Below, piece after piece: positions 42,430-52,275 of a DNA stretch of 64,000 nt; the stretch's first letter is position 1; the number at the start of each line of letters is the position of its first letter. This stretch comes from Dromiciops gliroides (lineage: Eukaryota > Chordata > Mammalia > Microbiotheria > Microbiotheriidae). The position numbers and the translations under genes are program-made. The stretch covers positions 296,995,385 to 297,059,384 of the forward strand of contig NC_057865.1 of assembly GCF_019393635.1 (NCBI RefSeq). The letters run 5' to 3'. The notes beneath the pieces are model-generated. The model had not been told where the DNA came from, searched no databases, and was given only the letters and a program-made list of their open reading frames with translations.

Positions 42430-42700
42430 TGGAATTCCATGTGGATCGTCCTTGCAAATAGCAGGACTCCACTGAGGACATTTCAGGTGTCCTTTACGCT
42501 AGGGCTCTGGAGGACATTTATCTGGCCCTCCGAGGGGATTGTCCATGGTACAGGAACCCTGAAGAGATTTTGGGCACTTGGAGAGTTTGTCCAGACCTCC
42601 CCATGGGTTTCTGGGATCTCTGGGTAAAATCTGGGCACCCGACGTCATTTCTGGGACTCAAGGGGGTTTTATAGGATTAAACTGGTCTCTAGGTATGGGT
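42430..42700 (+). repeat. Possible decayed tandem repeat
   Basis: Recurring strings such as 'ggtttctgggat', 'taaaatctgggcac', 'catttctgggact' and 'gggggttttatagg' suggest a 20-30 bp unit with strong divergence. Confidence 0.35.
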
Positions 42701-43484
42701 CCCAAGCAGAAGGAAGGGCTCCTTGGTGGAAGAGGGGGAAGGTGAGCAGGCCAATCCCCCTTCCTCCACTCTACCCAGGGAACTGTTCTACAGCAGCACC
42801 ACTCAGAATCAACTTGGTTCTTCACCTGGGGTGGGGAAGTTGGTCCTAAACCCTAAATCCCCCTGGGGAGAGCCCTGCAGGCTCAAGGAAGCTCTGGATG
42901 GCCCAGGTGTCCTGTGACATAAGAAGCTAGATTCTCTTTCCCTTTTTTTCCTTTGGGTTGGGAGAGGAGGTTTCTAGATTCAAGACTCCAAGCACAAGGC
43001 AAGCAGGAACTTCTGCCAAGTTTCGTAAAAACGTTCTCTGTTGAATGTGCCGAACACACCATTTGGGGGGTGGTTGTGACTTCCAATGGTGCACAGAAGA
43101 CTGTCTAAGACGTCTGCCACATTGTGTGCAGTGACTTTAGCATCACATAGGGGAAGCCAGTGAAAAAACAGGGTGCATTTGCTTGTCTGGCACCCCAGAG
43201 AACTGTTCTCCACTGGGGACCTATGGAGGATGAGTTCAAACATGCTGCAGATGATTTGGCAAGGAGGGATGGTTTGGAGGGAGAGGAAACCCATGAGACC
43301 ATTGGCTAAAGATGGTCTTGTCCAGAGAACCAGCACTGTATGACCTGCCCAGCTTGGTGAGCCTTCCTGGGCATCCTGAGGACCCTTTGCCCATTCAGAG
43401 CTCCCACAGGTGGTCTCTGAGACAAAAGGAAACTTTTGATTGGCTGCTGAGCCAAGGTGGACCTAGATGAAAGATTGTGACAGG
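42701..43484. other. Unique sequence
   Basis: A minus-strand frame of 118 codons (42,980-43,336) has no recognisable domain. No repeat or gene is called. Confidence 0.35.
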
Positions 43485-43620
43485 CCTGTGTTTCAGCCGG
43501 TGCTCTGCTACTTACCTACTGCATGTGATCTGGGACAGGTCCTGCTCTCCGTGAGACTCAATGGCTCACTTGTAAAAGACCCGAGGTCTCTCTCAATCTA
43601 GACTGTATCACCCAGAGCTG
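43485..43620 (+). mobile_element. MIR-type fragment
   Basis: 'ctctgctacttacctactgc' and 'cactt gtaaaagacc' in diverged sense order. Confidence 0.45.
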
Positions 43621-43699
43621 TGGGGCAGGTGACCATCAAATCACAACAGCAGGTCTTTCCTTGATGCTGGTTCTTCAAAACATACCCAAGAATTCCCAG

Positions 43700-44191
43700 T
43701 GTGAGAAAATAATGGGATTTGGCAGATACTCAAAGGCCCACCTGGAGATGAATCTAAACTGATTGAATTAAGTGAGAGTGACTGACTTTGCTAAGTAGCC
43801 TACTTCAAGTTAATTAGATTGTAACCACACCTGGCCACGCCCTAAGAGGGTATGGTTCTCAGAAGCTAAGGACTTTAAACTCAACTCGAGACCACCTTCA
43901 AGTCCAGTGAACCAATGGATTTGGATGATGCTAACCAATCAGCTTGAAGCAGTGTGTAAGGACCGCCTCTACCCCAGACCTACAAAAAGCTTCCACTCGG
44001 TTTTGAGGGGAGTTCATGGTTGAAACAGGTTCCTGTCGGAGGACTTGAGGAAGAACCAGACCGGGCTGGAACTCTAGGCTAGATAGGCCTTTAATAAATG
44101 CTTAATGCCCAAAGACTGGTGCTAAAGCTTCTAATTAAGGCGACCACACTTAAGATTTTTTAGACAACACATTTGGGTTTTAAACATCACA
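43700..44191 (+). mobile_element. Solo LTR of an endogenous retrovirus (fossil), complete ends
   Basis: 492 bp beginning TGTGAGAAAA and ending AAACATCACA, so the termini form the perfect 5-bp inverted repeat TGTGA/TCACA. The 4-bp TSD ccag is at 43,696-43,699 and 44,192-44,195. U3 has CCAAT boxes ('gaaccaatgg', 'taaccaatcagc') and a TATA-like 'ctacaaaaagc' near 43,980. R has AATAAA at about 44,092. U5 is related to that of the LTR at 14,321-14,738. Class I-like by TSD size. The provirus interior is gone. Confidence 0.9.
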
Positions 44192-44195
44192 CCAG

Positions 44196-44435
44196 GCCTG
44201 GGCTAAAGGCAGGAAGGTATCCTGGCTGCTTCTGTGTGCCACTCTGGATTCCCCAGGCGTCTAAATTACTAATTGGTGGGTGTGACTGGGGCACATATAG
44301 TAGATCTGTTGGCACTGGGTCTTGAGCGCTGCTGGGGCCTGGAGGGTCTGTGGCAAGCAGCCTCCTCCTTCACCAGCTGTCAGAGCCTCTGAGACTGATA
44401 GGGATCTGGTGTTTCCAGTGGCTGTTCACTTCCAC
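44196..44435. other. Unique sequence
   Basis: Nothing recognised. Confidence 0.35.
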
Positions 44436-44439
44436 AGCT

Positions 44440-44880
44440 TATAAAGTGCTTTCTCAGGTCATGCTAGAGTGAGCGTGCCCATTACACAAATGGGGAAATT
44501 GGGGTTCACCTAGGTAGAATGATTCACCCAGGGTCACAGTATTTGAGAGTTGGAAGGATTATCTCTTCCTGACATTCTGATAATAGAAGTCAGGGCCCTC
44601 CCAAGTCTGGCCCCAGTCTAGCTTGCTAAACTTGTTGTCCAGTTCTCCCCCATAAATATCCACTCTTCTCCTCACCAGGCACTCACCCACACCACTTCTG
44701 TTCTCACCTCCAGGCCTTTGCTCTGGTGCTTTCTCCTTCCTGGAACACTGTCACCATACACTCTCCTATTTCCCATCCCTCTCTTCAAGTGCTAAGCACA
44801 ATTTAAGGTCAAGCCAAGCTCCTAATTCCCCAGGAATCTTCCCTGGCTGTTGGAACCCATCTTAGGATCCTACTTCTTTG
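44440..44880. mobile_element. MIR (antisense) then L2 (sense) relics
   Basis: MIR antisense at 44,440-44,560 ('attacacaaatggggaaatt'). L2 sense at 44,590-44,880 ('ccaggcctttgctctggtgc', 'ccttcctggaacactgtc'). Confidence 0.65.
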
Positions 44881-45010
44881 GCCTCCTCAAGCCCTTAGGA
44901 GTCTGAACCCCCCTCCATCCTTTTGTGACTGTTCCCAGTGTGGGAGCTCTTTTGGGTCAAAACCCAGATCTCTTCTTCCCACAGGTGGAACAGAGCACAA
45001 GATTTTGGCA

Positions 45011-45415
45011 CACAGGGAGGGAGAAAGAAGAGAGAAAGGGAAGGAGGGAGGGGAGGGAGGGAAGGAAGGAAGGAAGAAAGGAAAGGAAGGAAGGAAGGAA
45101 GGAAGGAAGGAAGGAAGGAAGGAAGGAAGGAAGGAAGGAAGGAAGGAAGGAAGGAAGGAAGGAAGGCAGGAAGGAGGAAGGAAGGAAGGAAGGAAGGAAG
45201 GAAGGAAGAAAGGGGAGGGAGGGTGGGCGGGGGGCGAAAGATAAGGTAGGGGAAGGGAGGAAAAGAGAGGAGGAGCGGAGGAGGAGGAGGAGGAGGAGGA
45301 GAAGGAGAAGAAGAAGAAGAAGAAGAAGAAGAAGAAGAGATCATAGAAAGAGAGAAGGAAGCAAGGAAATGGAAAGAAGGAAAACAAGAGAGAGAGAGAG
45401 AGAGAGGGTGAGAGA
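45011..45415 (+). repeat. (GGAA)n array grading into GGA, GAA and GA repeats
   Basis: A 400-bp purine strand. About 20 uninterrupted GGAA units lie at 45,084-45,166, more after a short break, then (GGA)n and (GAA)n at about 45,280-45,340 and (GA)n at 45,388-45,412. Long Lys/Glu/Arg or Pro/Ser/Phe frames across it are repeat artefacts. Confidence 0.97.
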
Positions 45416-45419
45416 GACA

Positions 45420-45680
45420 CTGCTATTTCCAGGTTCCAACTGTCAATGACTGCCAGTCCTAAATTTACTCGTGAGATTATCATTTTTCTTAACCCTGGGA
45501 CAGATTCAATCTCGTTTTCCCTTAAGCCCTCTAAACCTTTTCCTTTTAATTGTTGCTTCAATATTTCCCATCTTCCCTCGGAGGCTGGCAATCGGGCCTG
45601 TGGGACATAACAAATGAGTCACATCGATCCTTCCCCGGCTCTAAATTATTCATCTCCAGCCCTTCCCTGGCAGCCTGGCT
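45420..45680. other. AT-richer unique block, candidate conserved element
   Basis: Between the GGAA array and GC-rich DNA lies a compositionally distinct block with 'ctcgtgagattatcattttt', 'taattgttgcttcaatattt' and 'cataacaaatgagtcaca'. It matches no repeat family I know. Conservation is not tested. Confidence 0.25.
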
Positions 45681-47264
45681 CCCCAGCTTCGTCTCCCTCC
45701 CCTCTCTGTGGTCTGGAGCGCAGTTGGAGCCCAGGAATGGCTGACAAAGCAGGTGACCTTGGCCGGGCCCTGGGAGAGGACTCTGAGGTCCCCGGCCCCC
45801 GAAGGAACCCAAGGGGCTTCCCAGCTAAGGCCTTGATTTGGGATGAGTAAACATATGGGGGCACCCAGGATACAGGGCCCTGCATGGGGCAGGCTCTGGG
45901 GTGTGAATCACCGGGCCCCCCACGCTCTGAGCCAGGCAGCTGAGGCCGAGGGGTTGCCCCTCCTTGGTCTCAGTCTCCCTCGTTGCTCCCCTGAGAGTGC
46001 TGTCTAGGATGCTTTCCATCACCACTCCGCATCCTGGGCCCCACCCCTCCAGCTGGGGCCTGGGCGTGCCACACCCAAAGAGGGCAACCAAGCCATTTGA
46101 AGCACCTGGGAGGAGAAGGGAAAACTCAGGGAACAGAATATGCTGGCTTCCTCTGAATAGAAGCTCATCTTGTTCTGTACCATGGAAAGAGAGTATGCAC
46201 TTTAGGGTCAATGCCAGGGGCTGCCCCTGTAGATGGTAGGTCCATTACAGAAAATGGAGGGTAAGTGACTTCCCCAAGGTCACATAGTCAGATGCTGCAA
46301 CCAGAAGGCCAGGCTTCCTGAGTCCTGGGACTGGGCCCACCACACAGGCCTCTCCTTTACTGTAGCCACTCCCCACATCCCTCCAACTTAGGGTCATAAC
46401 CACCCAGATCCGCCAATCCCCACACGCTGGTGTGAACACACAGTTACACATGTACAAGCTCCCTTGTCTGTCCTTTTGTGATTCATGCCTCCAAAGCCTT
46501 TTCCATGTGAGCCCAAGACTGCCCCAGGACCAGGAGACAGCTGCACCTCTCTCTACTTCCTTCCCTGTCTCTTCTCCTTCCCACTGCTAGTCCCTGGAAG
46601 GATGGCCCTGTGTAAACTGGGCAGCAGGCTGGCATGTGGCACCTCCCGGGATCAGCAGATCCTTAGGGATCTACTCAGCGAAAGAGCCTTCTGGAGAACT
46701 CATGTCTCCGATATCTAGAACCCCATCCAGCTCATCTCTTCCATCTTATGGAGAGGGAAACCAGCTCAGAGAAGGGGAATGATTTGTTCAGGCCTCCAAA
46801 CTGTCAGGTCAGGAATCTCTCTGCCACACCTGGCTGGCTCTGGCCCTTTGCCAGGCGCAGCCATCCATGGGGAGAGGTGGCCGGGTAGTTCTCTCTTTGT
46901 TCTTTGTGGAAAGAAGCAACAGTAAAAAGTCAGAAATAATGGCTTATCCCAAACTGTGGCGGATACCAAATGCATTAATTTCCTCCCCTAGGGCCCCAGA
47001 TTTTCTTCTTCTGACTCAGTAATCCCCAAAGGATTCTACCTTCAGCAAGGGCAGAGGAGTATGACAGAGTTTTAGACCTGGGGTCTCAATCAGTGCTCAG
47101 ACTTGATGGTAGCTGGTGTGTGCCCTCCTCTATCTGGGGAGGAGCTGCAGCTGCTTGGAGTCAGATCCACGATCTCCCAGAGGCCAAAATGTCCTGAGGT
47201 GCTATTAGCCTGACCCAATAGAGGTACTCCCTGGAAACCTTTGGGGGCTGGCTTCTTGGCTAAA
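45681..47264. other. Mostly unique GC-rich sequence with MIR scraps
   Basis: Antisense MIR pieces at about 46,240-46,330 ('tccccaaggtcacatagtca') and 46,745-46,830. A 38-codon ATG frame at 45,737 is discussed among the rejected items. No gene is called. Confidence 0.4.
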
Positions 47265-47575
47265 TGGCTGGCTGGATGAACAGAAGGATGGATGGATGGA
47301 TGGACAGATGGAAGGACTTGAACTATGAACATATGAGAGGGATGTACATAGTAAATGGAGGGATGGATGGATAGATGGGATTGTGGGATAGATGACCAGA
47401 TGGTAAGATGGATATGTAGATCAATGGATGGATCCATCAATGGAGGTATGGGGAGAAGTAGGCCTGGATGGATGGGTGATGGACAGATGGAGGGTAGAAG
47501 GATGAAGCATGGGTGATTGATTTATTGAAAAGGGATGGATGGATGGACAAAAGGTAAAGATGGATGGATGTCTAG
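47265..47575 (+). repeat. Decayed (GGAT)n array
   Basis: GGATGGAT clusters at 47,285-47,310, 47,360-47,375, 47,465-47,480 and 47,533-47,570 are separated by diverged units, so a once-continuous array of about 300 bp has decayed. Confidence 0.85.
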
Positions 47576-48188
47576 AGTAACTAGGCAATGAAAGTACTGC
47601 CTGGAGGAAGCACCCAGCCTGAAGTATCTCCACGCCCACTTCCTCCTGCTTGAGTACCCCTCATTACAGCCTCACCCCTCTGTTTTGCATATTGCCTTCT
47701 CCGGATTCCTTTATGGGGGGTTATAAGACATTCAGTAGGTGAAGGGACTCAGGTCCCTTTATCTTCACTAAGATGGGCTTATCTCATGCCACAAGGGCCA
47801 GGGCCTGGTTGGCTGGAAACAGACCTGGGGGCTGCCCAGCTGAGCACCCCTCCCCCAGCCAGATCCCCAAAGCCTCATCCCCCAGAATGAGCTCAGCACG
47901 GAGAAAGTGAGTTCTCCTCCTCCCCCTGCCTGGCCCCAGCAGCCTTGACCTCAGTTGTCTGGAAACAGGCAGAGTAAGCCAAGTTGTTTGTCTTTCCAGA
48001 CGCTATCTCCAAAGGGCCCGAAAGGCCGTGATGGAGTCCCATTGATGCTGGCTCCTCCCTAGCGCCAGCCTCCCCCACCCCCCAGCCCAGCCTGCCCCAC
48101 AGAAGCCCTTCAGGGTTCATATAAGTTCTTAGAACATCAGAGCTGGAAAGGTTCTTAGAGGTCATCGGGTCTGCTTGGATAGCCCCCC
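47576..48188. other. Unique sequence
   Basis: Ends with an L3-like scrap at 48,132-48,175 ('cagagctggaaaggttctta'). No gene seen. Confidence 0.4.
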
Positions 48189-48189
48189 A

Positions 48190-48220
<31 letters not shown>

Positions 48221-48414
48221 CACACACAGGCACACACAGGCACACAGATGTACGCACACGCATACACACTCACACAGGCACACAGATGTATACACACGTA
48301 TACACATAGGCACACGTGTGCATGCACACACACTCGCACATAGGGACACATGTGTACACACATACACAGTCACACATTCACACATACACACGCACACGCA
48401 CACATATACACACT
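48190..48414 (+). repeat. CA-rich array with higher-order units
   Basis: A pure (CA)n start grades into longer units. GGCACACAGATGTA recurs at about 48,239 and 48,278, so a CA-based unit near 39 bp has duplicated. Confidence 0.9.
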
Positions 48415-48929
48415 TTATTTTACAAAGGAGGCTGGGGAGAGGGTGGGACTTGCCTGAAGTCACCCAGAAAGTGAACATTACAACCAGAAGAAAGGTCCTG
48501 AGAGGCCAGGATGGTCTCCTAACCCATAAACAGGGGGGTGTCTCTTCCACATCATCCCACCTATGACCAAAAGGATCCAGATGGGAAAGTCCTTTTGGGG
48601 GGTAAGGCCCTGGGGCAGTTGTCAGGGAGGCTCATCACCCGCAGCTGCTGCTGGGGTTTCCAAGGGCTGGCCAGGTTCCCGCTCGGGCACCAACTCCAGC
48701 TGTCCCAACTTCAGGGGCCTAGGCCAGGCTTCCAAGTTCACAAACCAGCCAGTGACCCCTGGGGAGCAGGTGACCTCTGACCTGCAGCTGCCCTCAGCCC
48801 TCCACCCATCCCCACGCCAGCCTCCTCTGTGCCTGTTCTCAACCCTTTCTTGGCCCCTACAGGTCAGGGGAGATTTTGAGTCCCCAGGACTCTAAGGCCC
48901 TAGAACCCCTTGTAGAGCCGGCTACTGTC
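48415..48929. other. Unique sequence
   Basis: A MIR-like scrap at 48,440-48,490 ('ttgcctgaagtcacccaga'), then GC-rich unique DNA. Confidence 0.4.
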
Positions 48930-49155
48930 CTGCTGTCAGAAAGTTGTCCCTTCCAGGAAGCCCACCCTGACTACTCCAGCCTTCCCTTCTCCAGCATCCC
49001 CAGAGTTGGAGCCTTGGGGCACGCTGTACCTGTCTTTTCTCTGACTATTCTCTGAGAGCCAATCCCATCTCAGCCCCAGACTGGGAGCTCCCTGAGGGCA
49101 GGGCCTGGGGTTGCTCCCCTCCCCCATCAGACTGAGGACAGGGCCTTGGTCTTCC
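48930..49155 (+). mobile_element. L2 LINE 3' fragment
   Basis: 'cttccaggaagcccaccctg', 'agactgggagctccctgag' and 'ggcagggcctgg' are sense L2 3'-end landmarks. Confidence 0.65.
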
Positions 49156-50022
49156 CCTCCTCCCAAGTGCTAATGAGGAGCTGGGAGTGGCGCTCTGGGC
49201 AGAGGGAATGAGGGGCTTATTGTGAGCCTGTGCCTGCAGGAGTGTGGGAGCCCGGGAGCTGCAGATGTGAAGGCTGTGTCTGTGACCCCCAAAGTGAGGA
49301 GGGGGCTCAGGCCAGGAGAACACGTGGGTTTGAAGGCAAAGTCTTCGGTTCATTGCCTCAGACTCCGCCCCCCTCCACCTCTCTAAACCCAAACTGAAGA
49401 GCTGATGTGGGTCCTCACCAGCCCGTGACCCCAGGGCCACCCTCGGTTTCCCAGGGCCAGCCTTCACCTCGGCTCAGAACAACACCTGGAGCCAGGCTGG
49501 GTGGAAAGTCAAACAATGGAAAGGTCCGCAGGAGCCGGGGCTGCAGGTGATGGTTCTCACAGCGAGAGAGGGAAAAGCTGCCATTAAGCCTGTCACCATT
49601 CCAGGTGGAAGGATGGTGTTCTAGGGCTGCCCGATCCAATGCTCAGGCAAAGAGGGTCTAAAGGAACTCATAGAACCTATTGGGCCACCCCATCAGAGCT
49701 GGAACAGTATTGAGAACAGGGGATGGCAGAGCTGGGAGGGCCTTAGAACAGGGGTACATGATCGAAAGGAGTGTTAAAGATCACCTAGTCTAACCCCTTC
49801 CTGTGAGAAATGAGGAGAAAGGACTTGCCCAAGGTCACATCCCTCCTGTTGTTTCCTGGTATCCTCCGTGGCAGGTGCCACGGAGTTCTAGGCTTTGGAG
49901 GACCCTCCCAGCCTGGGGAGTACAATGAGGGGGAGAAGCCTAGCTTTGCAGCTGGGAACACGGTGCTGTGAGGGGGTGGCCTCCCTCCTGGGGGGCTGGG
50001 CCCTAGGCATACAGGAGCACTG
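49156..50022. other. Unique sequence with an L3/MIR relic
   Basis: A diverged relic at about 49,695-49,845 ('tgcccaaggtcacatccctc'). The rest is unique. Confidence 0.4.
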
Positions 50023-50216
50023 GTGCACACACACACTCACAGCCACACACTTATACACACTCACATACACCCAGACACTCGCACATACATACACACAACT
50101 CTTACACACTCACATACATACACTTATATACTTACTCACACTCACTCGCACACATCCCCACCCACACACTTATACACACTCACATACATACACACTCACA
50201 CTCACTCGCACACATG
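50023..50216 (+). repeat. CA/CTCA array with a higher-order duplication
   Basis: The string CACACACTTATACACACTCA occurs at about 50,043 and again at 50,162, and 'ctcacactcactcgcacaca' also occurs twice (about 50,135 and 50,195). This indicates a block-level duplication within the array. Confidence 0.9.
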
Positions 50217-50538
50217 CCTCAGCAGTTTGTAAACATTGACCCAAACTGCTTTCTCCGGAGCCCAGACCTCCTGGTTCTGACTCAGCCGCTGAGGCTGGGC
50301 CTTCGATCTGTGTGCTGGGAACAGGTGTTTGAGGCAACATCTGGTCCACATCTGGGTGGCAGGCTCTTCCTGTGTCAGTCAGGCCAACAGGAAGAGGCCC
50401 CGCCAAAGCCCCCTTCTGCTGCTTGCCCCTGCTTCGCTTGCAAGGCTCCTTGTGGGTTCCCTCCCTGGAACAGGAGCATGTGCCTGAGAGTGAACAATGC
50501 TGAGGCAGCAGGTAGGTGTGTTTGTGTGTAGAACTTGA
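50217..50538. other. Unique sequence
   Basis: Nothing recognised. Confidence 0.35.
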
Positions 50539-50539
50539 A

Positions 50540-50825
50540 ATGAGCAAGCATATGCTCATTAAACTCCATGGCTCCCTATTGCCTTTAGAATCCGACAGCA
50601 GCCCCACTGATGGGCATCTGAGGGGCCTCCCAGCCTGGTCCCATCTCCCTCCTGGCCCTGGATCCATCCATCCCAATGGCTCCTAATGCTGCAGCCTGGG
50701 GTCCAGCCAGGCTGGTCTCCTGCTGTTCTTTACAGACAACTTCCCATCCCTCACTCTGTGCTTTTGCCCCCAGGCTCTACCCCCTCTGCTCACCCTTTCC
50801 TCTTCTAGCTCCCTCATAGGTGTGA
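50540..50825 (+). mobile_element. L2 LINE fragment
   Basis: 'tccatggctccctattgcct' opens it. 'tgtgcttttgcccccaggct' and 'accccctctgctcacccttt' follow in L2 3' order. Confidence 0.65.
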
Positions 50826-50829
50826 ACTG

Positions 50830-51120
50830 AGGAGGTGGATGCTATTATTATCCCCAGTTACAGATAAGGCTGTTTTGGGGGTGGCTGGGTGGCGAAGTGG
50901 ATAGAGCACTGGCCCTGGATTCAGGAGTACCTGAGTTCAAATCCGGCCTCAGACATTTGACACTTAACTAGCTGTGTGACCTTGGGCAAGTCACTTAAAC
51001 CCCCATTGCCCCGAAAAAAAACAAAACAAAACAAAACAAAAAAAAACAGATAAGGCTGTTTCAAAGCCTGGGAGAGGGTGAGTGACTAACCCAGGGTCAC
51101 ACTGACCAGCTAGAAGATGG
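50830..51120 (-). mobile_element. MIR-type SINE, antisense, split by a CORE-SINE
   Basis: 'ctattattatccccagttac' before the insertion and 'taacccagggtcacactgac' after it. Confidence 0.75.
50876..51045 (+). mobile_element. CORE-SINE inside MIR
   Basis: Full-length sense copy ending in an A-rich (CAAAA)n tail. Perfect 16-bp TSD acagataaggctgttt at 50,860-50,875 and 51,046-51,061. Confidence 0.97.
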
Positions 51121-51284
51121 TGTGAGCTCAGACCTTTCCTTCCCGGTCTGGCCCTGGTCTCACCTTCTACCTGATTGCCCCACCCAGCCAGCCACCAGCA
51201 CACCCTGCCAATTGGCCTGGTGTTTCCCTGATTTGTGTTTTCTCAGTGCCTGTGCCACCTCCAATGACTGGTCCGGCCTGGCCC

Positions 51285-51405
51285 ATAGCAGGGAAGCTGC
51301 TTGAGAGCAGGAAATGTCTTGCTTTTATCTTCACACCCCCTTGTGTCTTTGTGTGATTGGTGCACAGTCTCTCTTACTAAATGCTGGTTTGTTGATTGAC
51401 TGGCT
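51285..51405 (+). mobile_element. L2 LINE 3' end
   Basis: 'gaagctgcttgagagcagg', 'actaaatgctggtttgttga' and a final TTGACTGG match the L2 terminus. Confidence 0.65.
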
Positions 51406-51939
51406 GACATATATATCTTTGAGCAGCAGATGGTAATCACAGGTGCTAAGGTTTGTGTGAGTGTGTCTGAGTGTGAAGCTGTGAGTGAGCACTCCAACTA
51501 AGGGTGTGAGCATGAGTGTTGTGGGAGTGCAGGAAAGTCCCCCAGGAGCCTTCCAAGGCCAGAGCTCCTGCTCCCTTGGAGGGTGGGCACCCCTTTGGGA
51601 GAGCTGGGGAGAGGAAGGCCCCAAGCTGCTTGCCTTATCTTGGCGGAGGGGAGCCACAGACTGGAAGATGGGGGGATGCTGGGCCCATGAGAGATGTGGC
51701 CCATAGGCCAGAGCAGGAAGATGGATGGAGGACCCTGGGGAAGAGCCAATCTGGCATGAGGTCTCTAGTGGAGTGTCCAGGGTTTTGAGCGTGGCCCTGG
51801 ATAAGGGCACAGATGGCACACAGTGCCAAGCTAGGAGACAGAGCAGGCACCAGAGGGTGACAGCGCCAGGATGCCAAACATTCATCTGACAACCTCAAGC
51901 ACTGGGCTGGGGCGGGATAACAGACCTCTGGGTAGCATC
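51406..51939. other. Unique sequence
   Basis: A short TGTGAG-rich stretch lies near 51,455-51,490. No gene seen. Confidence 0.35.
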
Positions 51940-52130
51940 TCAGGAGTAGGCAGTACTCATCCTCACCATGACCCTGGGAGGGTGGCACTACTTGTATTCC
52001 CATTTTGCAGACAAGGAAATTGAGACTAAAAGACTTAAGTGACTTGCCCAGGGTCACCCATCTAGTAAACATCTGAGGCAAGATTTGAACTCAGTTCTTC
52101 CTGACTCCAGGCCATGTGCCACTGACTACT
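51940..52130 (-). mobile_element. MIR-type SINE, antisense
   Basis: 'gtattcccattttgcagaca', 'gacttgcccagggtcaccca', 'aagatttgaactcagttctt' in antisense order. Confidence 0.85.
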
Positions 52131-52167
52131 ATAGGCTAGGTCAGCGAGAAGAGGGTTGGAGCATGAA

Positions 52168-52275
52168 GGAGAGAGGGAAAGAGAGAGACAGACAGACAGA
52201 CAGAGAGGAGAGAGATGAGAGAGAACTAGAAACAGAGACAGAGAGAGGCAGAGAGGAGAGAAGAGAGAGAATGAC
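52168..52275 (+). repeat. GA/GACA-rich microsatellite
   Basis: GAGA units with an AGAC core at about 52,190-52,204. Confidence 0.9.

Noticed and set aside
36227-44191. Solo LTRs at 36.2 and 43.7 kb as a provirus pair
   Set aside because: They differ in sequence, orientation and target duplication (cctg versus ccag), so they are separate insertions.
44887-45591. 234-codon minus-strand frame and its plus-strand partners
   Set aside because: They are translations of the GGAA/GGA/GAA array (poly Pro-Ser-Phe or Lys-Glu-Arg) with no non-repetitive domain.
45737-45850. ATG frame beginning MADKAGDLG with a reasonable start context
   Set aside because: Only 37 residues. The GCAG/GTGACC inside is donor-like, but no matching downstream exon or homology is evident.
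47893-48550. Cysteine/valine-rich frames over the CA array
   Set aside because: Alternating CVCV translation of a dinucleotide repeat.
50023-50216. Regularly spaced repeats resembling a CRISPR array
   Set aside because: The units are CA-based and contiguous, without unique spacers, and the genome is a vertebrate's.
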